From the IMG/VR virus record IMGVR_UViG_3300047560_000422, positions 1 to 43,244 of that record: a stretch of 43,244 nucleotides of DNA; one strand, given 5' to 3'. This document shows, in pieces, positions 41,146-43,244 of the stretch. The stretch's first letter is position 1, and every line of letters starts with the position of its first letter. Source of the stretch: a virus. Below the pieces are notes generated by a model. The model worked only from the letters and a program-made list of their open reading frames with translations. It was not told where the DNA came from and made no database searches. The position numbers were made by a program, and so were the translations under genes.

Positions 41146-41814
41146 ATGAAGCTCATTACCGAACTCGTCGAAGAAGTACAGTGCATCACGGAATCTACCG
41201 AAAGTGGTGAGAAGAAGTACTTCATCGAAGGCATCTTCCTTCAAGCGAATCGTAAGAATCGCAACGGTCGTGTCTATCCTCTCGAGATTATGGAGAGAGA
41301 AGTAGAACGCTACATTAAAGAAGTAGTAGATCAAAAGCGTGGTTATGGCGAGCTCGGACATCCAGCTGGTCCTCAGATCAACCTCGATCGTGTATCTCAT
41401 ATAATTACTAATTTAAAGCGTGATGGCGATAACTTCATCGGTAAAGCTGCACTTGCAGAGACTCCAATGGGTAACATCGCTAAGGGTCTTCTAAAGTCAG
41501 GCGCGTCTCTTGGTGTATCATCAAGAGGCATGGGTAGTCTGACTCCAGATAAGAGCGGTACTATGGTGGTCGGCCCAGACTTTCACCTCGCTACTGCTGC
41601 GGACATCGTGGCAGATCCTTCTGCTCCTGACGCTTTCGTCAAGGGCATCATGGAAGGCGTAGAGTGGATCTATGATCCTGTCAAGAACACTTGGCACGAA
41701 GAGAAGTTGGACGAGATGAAGAAGTCCATTCATAAGATGTCGCTCAGAGAGATCGAAGAGAAGAAGATAGCTATCTTTGAGAACTATCTGACGTCCTTAA
41801 CAATAAAGAGATGA
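41146..41814 (+). CDS. 21: Prohead protease gp21
   Basis: 222 residues (T4: 212). Signatures: KKYFIEGIFLQANRKNRNGRVYPLEIMEREVERYIKE, the catalytic-His region RGYGELGHPAGPQINLDRVSHII (His72; His85 also present) and the catalytic-Ser region LLKSGASLGVSSRGMGSL (Ser121, Ser125, Ser126; the nucleophile is expected in this run). This is the herpes-assemblin-like fold (family S80/U9). It activates inside the prohead and cleaves core, scaffold and gp23 after Glu in a (L/I)-x-E pattern. Ribosome site AAGGA. Confidence 0.95.
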   Translation: MKLITELVEEVQCITESTESGEKKYFIEGIFLQANRKNRNGRVYPLEIMEREVERYIKEVVDQKRGYGELGHPAGPQINLDRVSHIITNLKRDGDNFIGKAALAETPMGNIAKGLLKSGASLGVSSRGMGSLTPDKSGTMVVGPDFHLATAADIVADPSAPDAFVKGIMEGVEWIYDPVKNTWHEEKLDEMKKSIHKMSLREIEEKKIAIFENYLTSLTIKR

Positions 41815-41818
41815 TTCT

Positions 41819-41826
41819 TATAAATA
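41819..41826 (+). promoter_or_regulatory. T4-type late promoter (TATAAATA) for gp22
   Basis: Perfect TATAAATA in the 40-base gap before gp22, 36 bases upstream of the ATG, with AAGGGAGA as ribosome site. Confidence 0.88.
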
Positions 41827-41854
41827 ATTCTAAATTCCAAAAGGGAGACCTTAA

Positions 41855-42892
41855 ATGAAAGATCAAGTAGAAAACGTCGAGGCTATTGAGGAGGGCACTC
41901 TCGCTCAGGACTCTCTTAAGCCAGCTTCGCGCCCTGTAACTGACGATCCTAAGTCACGCATCGAGATCATGAAGACTATGATCGGTGCAATGGCTGAGAT
42001 GCCTAAGAAGGATCTCGTCAAGTGGTTCGATCAGGCTCAGGCACAGTTCGGTCCTGGTAAGGATTACGGCGTAGGCGACAAGTCTGGTGCAAATCAGGCT
42101 TCGATCGACATGAAGAGTGGTTCTGGTCCAAAGACTAAAGACCCAATGCCAAAGCTCAACGTTCGTGAAGATGTTGAAGCTATGTTCAACGGAGAAGAAC
42201 TCACTGAAGAGTTCAAAGATAAAGCATCAACTCTATTCGAAGCTGCTGTAGAAGCCCGCGTCATTGCTGAGTACGCTCGCCTCGAAGAAGAGTTTGACGA
42301 CAAGCTTACAGAAGCTGTTGCAGAGATCAACGAAGAACTTACTTCGAAGATCGACGCTTATCTCGACTACGTAGTTGAGCAGTGGATGGAAGAGAACGAA
42401 GTAGCCATTGAGTCTACTCTTCGTAACGAACTCGCTGAAGAGTTCATCGAAGGCCTTAAGGGTCTGTTCGCTGAACACTACATCGACGTTCCACAGGAAA
42501 AGATCGACGTCATCGAGTCTCTCGCCGCTAAGGTAGAAGAGCTCGAATCAATGGTCTCTGAGGCCATTGAAGAGAACAACCAGCTCAAGGATGCTCTCGT
42601 CGAGTCTGAAAAGAAAGAAGTATTCGAGTCGTATCTCGGAGACCTCGCTCTTTCACAGCAGGAAAAGTTCAAGGCTCTCGCTGAGGGCGTAGACTTTGAC
42701 GGCGATCTTGAAGTATACGCAAAGAAGCTTTCCATCATTAAGGAAAACTACTTTGGTGAAGTCAAGAAGGCTCCGGCTTCGACTAACATCGAAGAAGAGA
42801 CTTTTGAGGGTGAAGTAAAGGCTGAAACAGTTTCTGTCGATCCAGCCATGAACTTCTACGCTCAGGCTATTTCAAGAACTCTGAAGAAATAA
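41855..42892 (+). CDS. 22: Prohead scaffold protein gp22
   Basis: 345 residues, strongly acidic and helical (T4: 269). Recognisable parts: PDDDPKSRIEIMKTMIGAMAEMPKKDLVKWFDQ-like text near residues 28-60, then EDVEAMFNGEELTEEFKDKASTLFEAAVEARVIAEYARLEEEFDDKLTEAVAEINEELTSKIDAYLDYVVEQWMEENEVAIESTLRNELAEEFIEGLKGLFAEHYIDVP, which is the conserved gp22 core, then a coiled coil VEELESMVSEAIEENNQLKDALVESEKK. The C-terminus NFYAQAISRTLKK is the usual gp22 end. It forms the inner prohead scaffold and is degraded by gp21; several (L/I)xE sites are present. Confidence 0.95.
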   Translation: MKDQVENVEAIEEGTLAQDSLKPASRPVTDDPKSRIEIMKTMIGAMAEMPKKDLVKWFDQAQAQFGPGKDYGVGDKSGANQASIDMKSGSGPKTKDPMPKLNVREDVEAMFNGEELTEEFKDKASTLFEAAVEARVIAEYARLEEEFDDKLTEAVAEINEELTSKIDAYLDYVVEQWMEENEVAIESTLRNELAEEFIEGLKGLFAEHYIDVPQEKIDVIESLAAKVEELESMVSEAIEENNQLKDALVESEKKEVFESYLGDLALSQQEKFKALAEGVDFDGDLEVYAKKLSIIKENYFGEVKKAPASTNIEEETFEGEVKAETVSVDPAMNFYAQAISRTLKK

Positions 42893-42896
42893 TCTT

Positions 42897-42904
42897 TATA
42901 AATA
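42897..42904 (+). promoter_or_regulatory. T4-type late promoter (TATAAATA) for gp23
   Basis: Perfect TATAAATA just after the gp22 stop, 41 bases before the gp23 ATG, with GAAAGGGAGA as ribosome site. gp23 is among the most strongly expressed T4 late genes. Confidence 0.9.
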
Positions 42905-42937
42905 TTAAACAAACCCAGTATAGAAAGGGAGACACTA

Positions 42938-43244
42938 ATGTATCTAGCTGAGGAAATCCAAAAGAAGTGGCAGCCTATTCTGGAGCACGCTGATCTACCA
43001 GCAATCCAGGACCAGACTCGTCGCTCTGTAACTGCAGTCGTTCTCGAGAACACACAGCGCGCTCTTCGCGAGTCAGCTGCTCACGGCGACTTCCAGACTC
43101 TGACTGAAACAGCTTCGGCTCTTCCAGTCAACAATATGGGTGCTTCGTCATCTACTGCCGGCACTGGCGGTATCGACACCTTCGACCCTGTTCTGATCTC
43201 GCTCGTTCGTCGTGCAATGCCTAACCTCATTGCTTATGACATCT
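42938..43244 (+). CDS. 23: Major capsid protein gp23 (3' partial)
   Basis: The first 102 residues are visible before the window ends. The text AEEIQKKWQPILEHADLPAIQDQTRRSVTAVVLENTQRALRES matches gp23, and IDTFDPVLISLVRRAMPNLIAYDI is the highly conserved segment of the mature N-terminal region. Between them, FQTLTETASALPVNN holds a likely prohead protease site after Glu57 (LTE, then TAS), analogous to cleavage after Glu65 in T4 gp23 (521 residues). It forms the hexameric lattice of the head. Confidence 0.96.
   Translation, partial: MYLAEEIQKKWQPILEHADLPAIQDQTRRSVTAVVLENTQRALRESAAHGDFQTLTETASALPVNNMGASSSTAGTGGIDTFDPVLISLVRRAMPNLIAYDI

Overview
This window is the late structural region of a T4-like myovirus (Straboviridae/Kyanoviridae-type gene order). 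From about 30 kb to the right end the genes run, all on the + strand and in the T4 order, as neck proteins gp13 and gp14, tail sheath stabiliser gp15, small and large terminase gp16 and gp17, tail sheath gp18, tail tube gp19, portal gp20, prohead core proteins in the gp67 and gp68 positions, prohead protease gp21, scaffold gp22, and the start of major capsid protein gp23, which is cut by the window edge. These calls rest on recognisable sequence motifs plus the unbroken gene order. The style of the accessory proteins resembles T4-like phages of cyanobacteria and alphaproteobacteria (marine or rhizobial) more than coliphage T4. The host cannot be read from the sequence.

The left part (1 to about 5.6 kb) encodes large virion proteins that I recall being one long baseplate or fibre-attachment polypeptide in cyanophage-type relatives. 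Here they are three consecutive ORFs. The middle one carries a C-terminal Hint (hedgehog/intein) domain, placed exactly where the third ORF picks up the rest of the protein.

From 5.6 to 30 kb lies a long, hypermodular array of tail-fibre and adhesin genes. It holds Asn/Ser/Thr/Ala-rich repeat proteins, glycine-rich adhesins (one single, one triple), a four-copy LamG-like lectin protein, a LamG/SPRY-like/DUF7483-like protein, a widely mobile 'RIINGDM' receptor-binding module, an S74 self-cleaving chaperone fibre and a kelch-like repeat protein. Small cytosolic-looking genes, possibly assembly partners, are interleaved. The array falls into cassettes. Most open with a T4-type late promoter octamer (TATAAATA or AATAAATA) overlapping the stop codon of the previous cassette, and hold one or two thin shaft or anchor proteins, a large adhesin and a small accessory protein. 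This looks like a store of several distinct receptor-binding specificities in one genome.

Two things break the ordinary pattern. One is the split gene with the Hint domain. The other is an apparent +1 frameshift near 8.80-8.82 kb that separates a fibre protein from its own C-terminus. Coding density is close to complete, no intergenic stretch exceeds about 50 bases, every gene is on the + strand, and no tRNA, insertion sequence or CRISPR array was seen.
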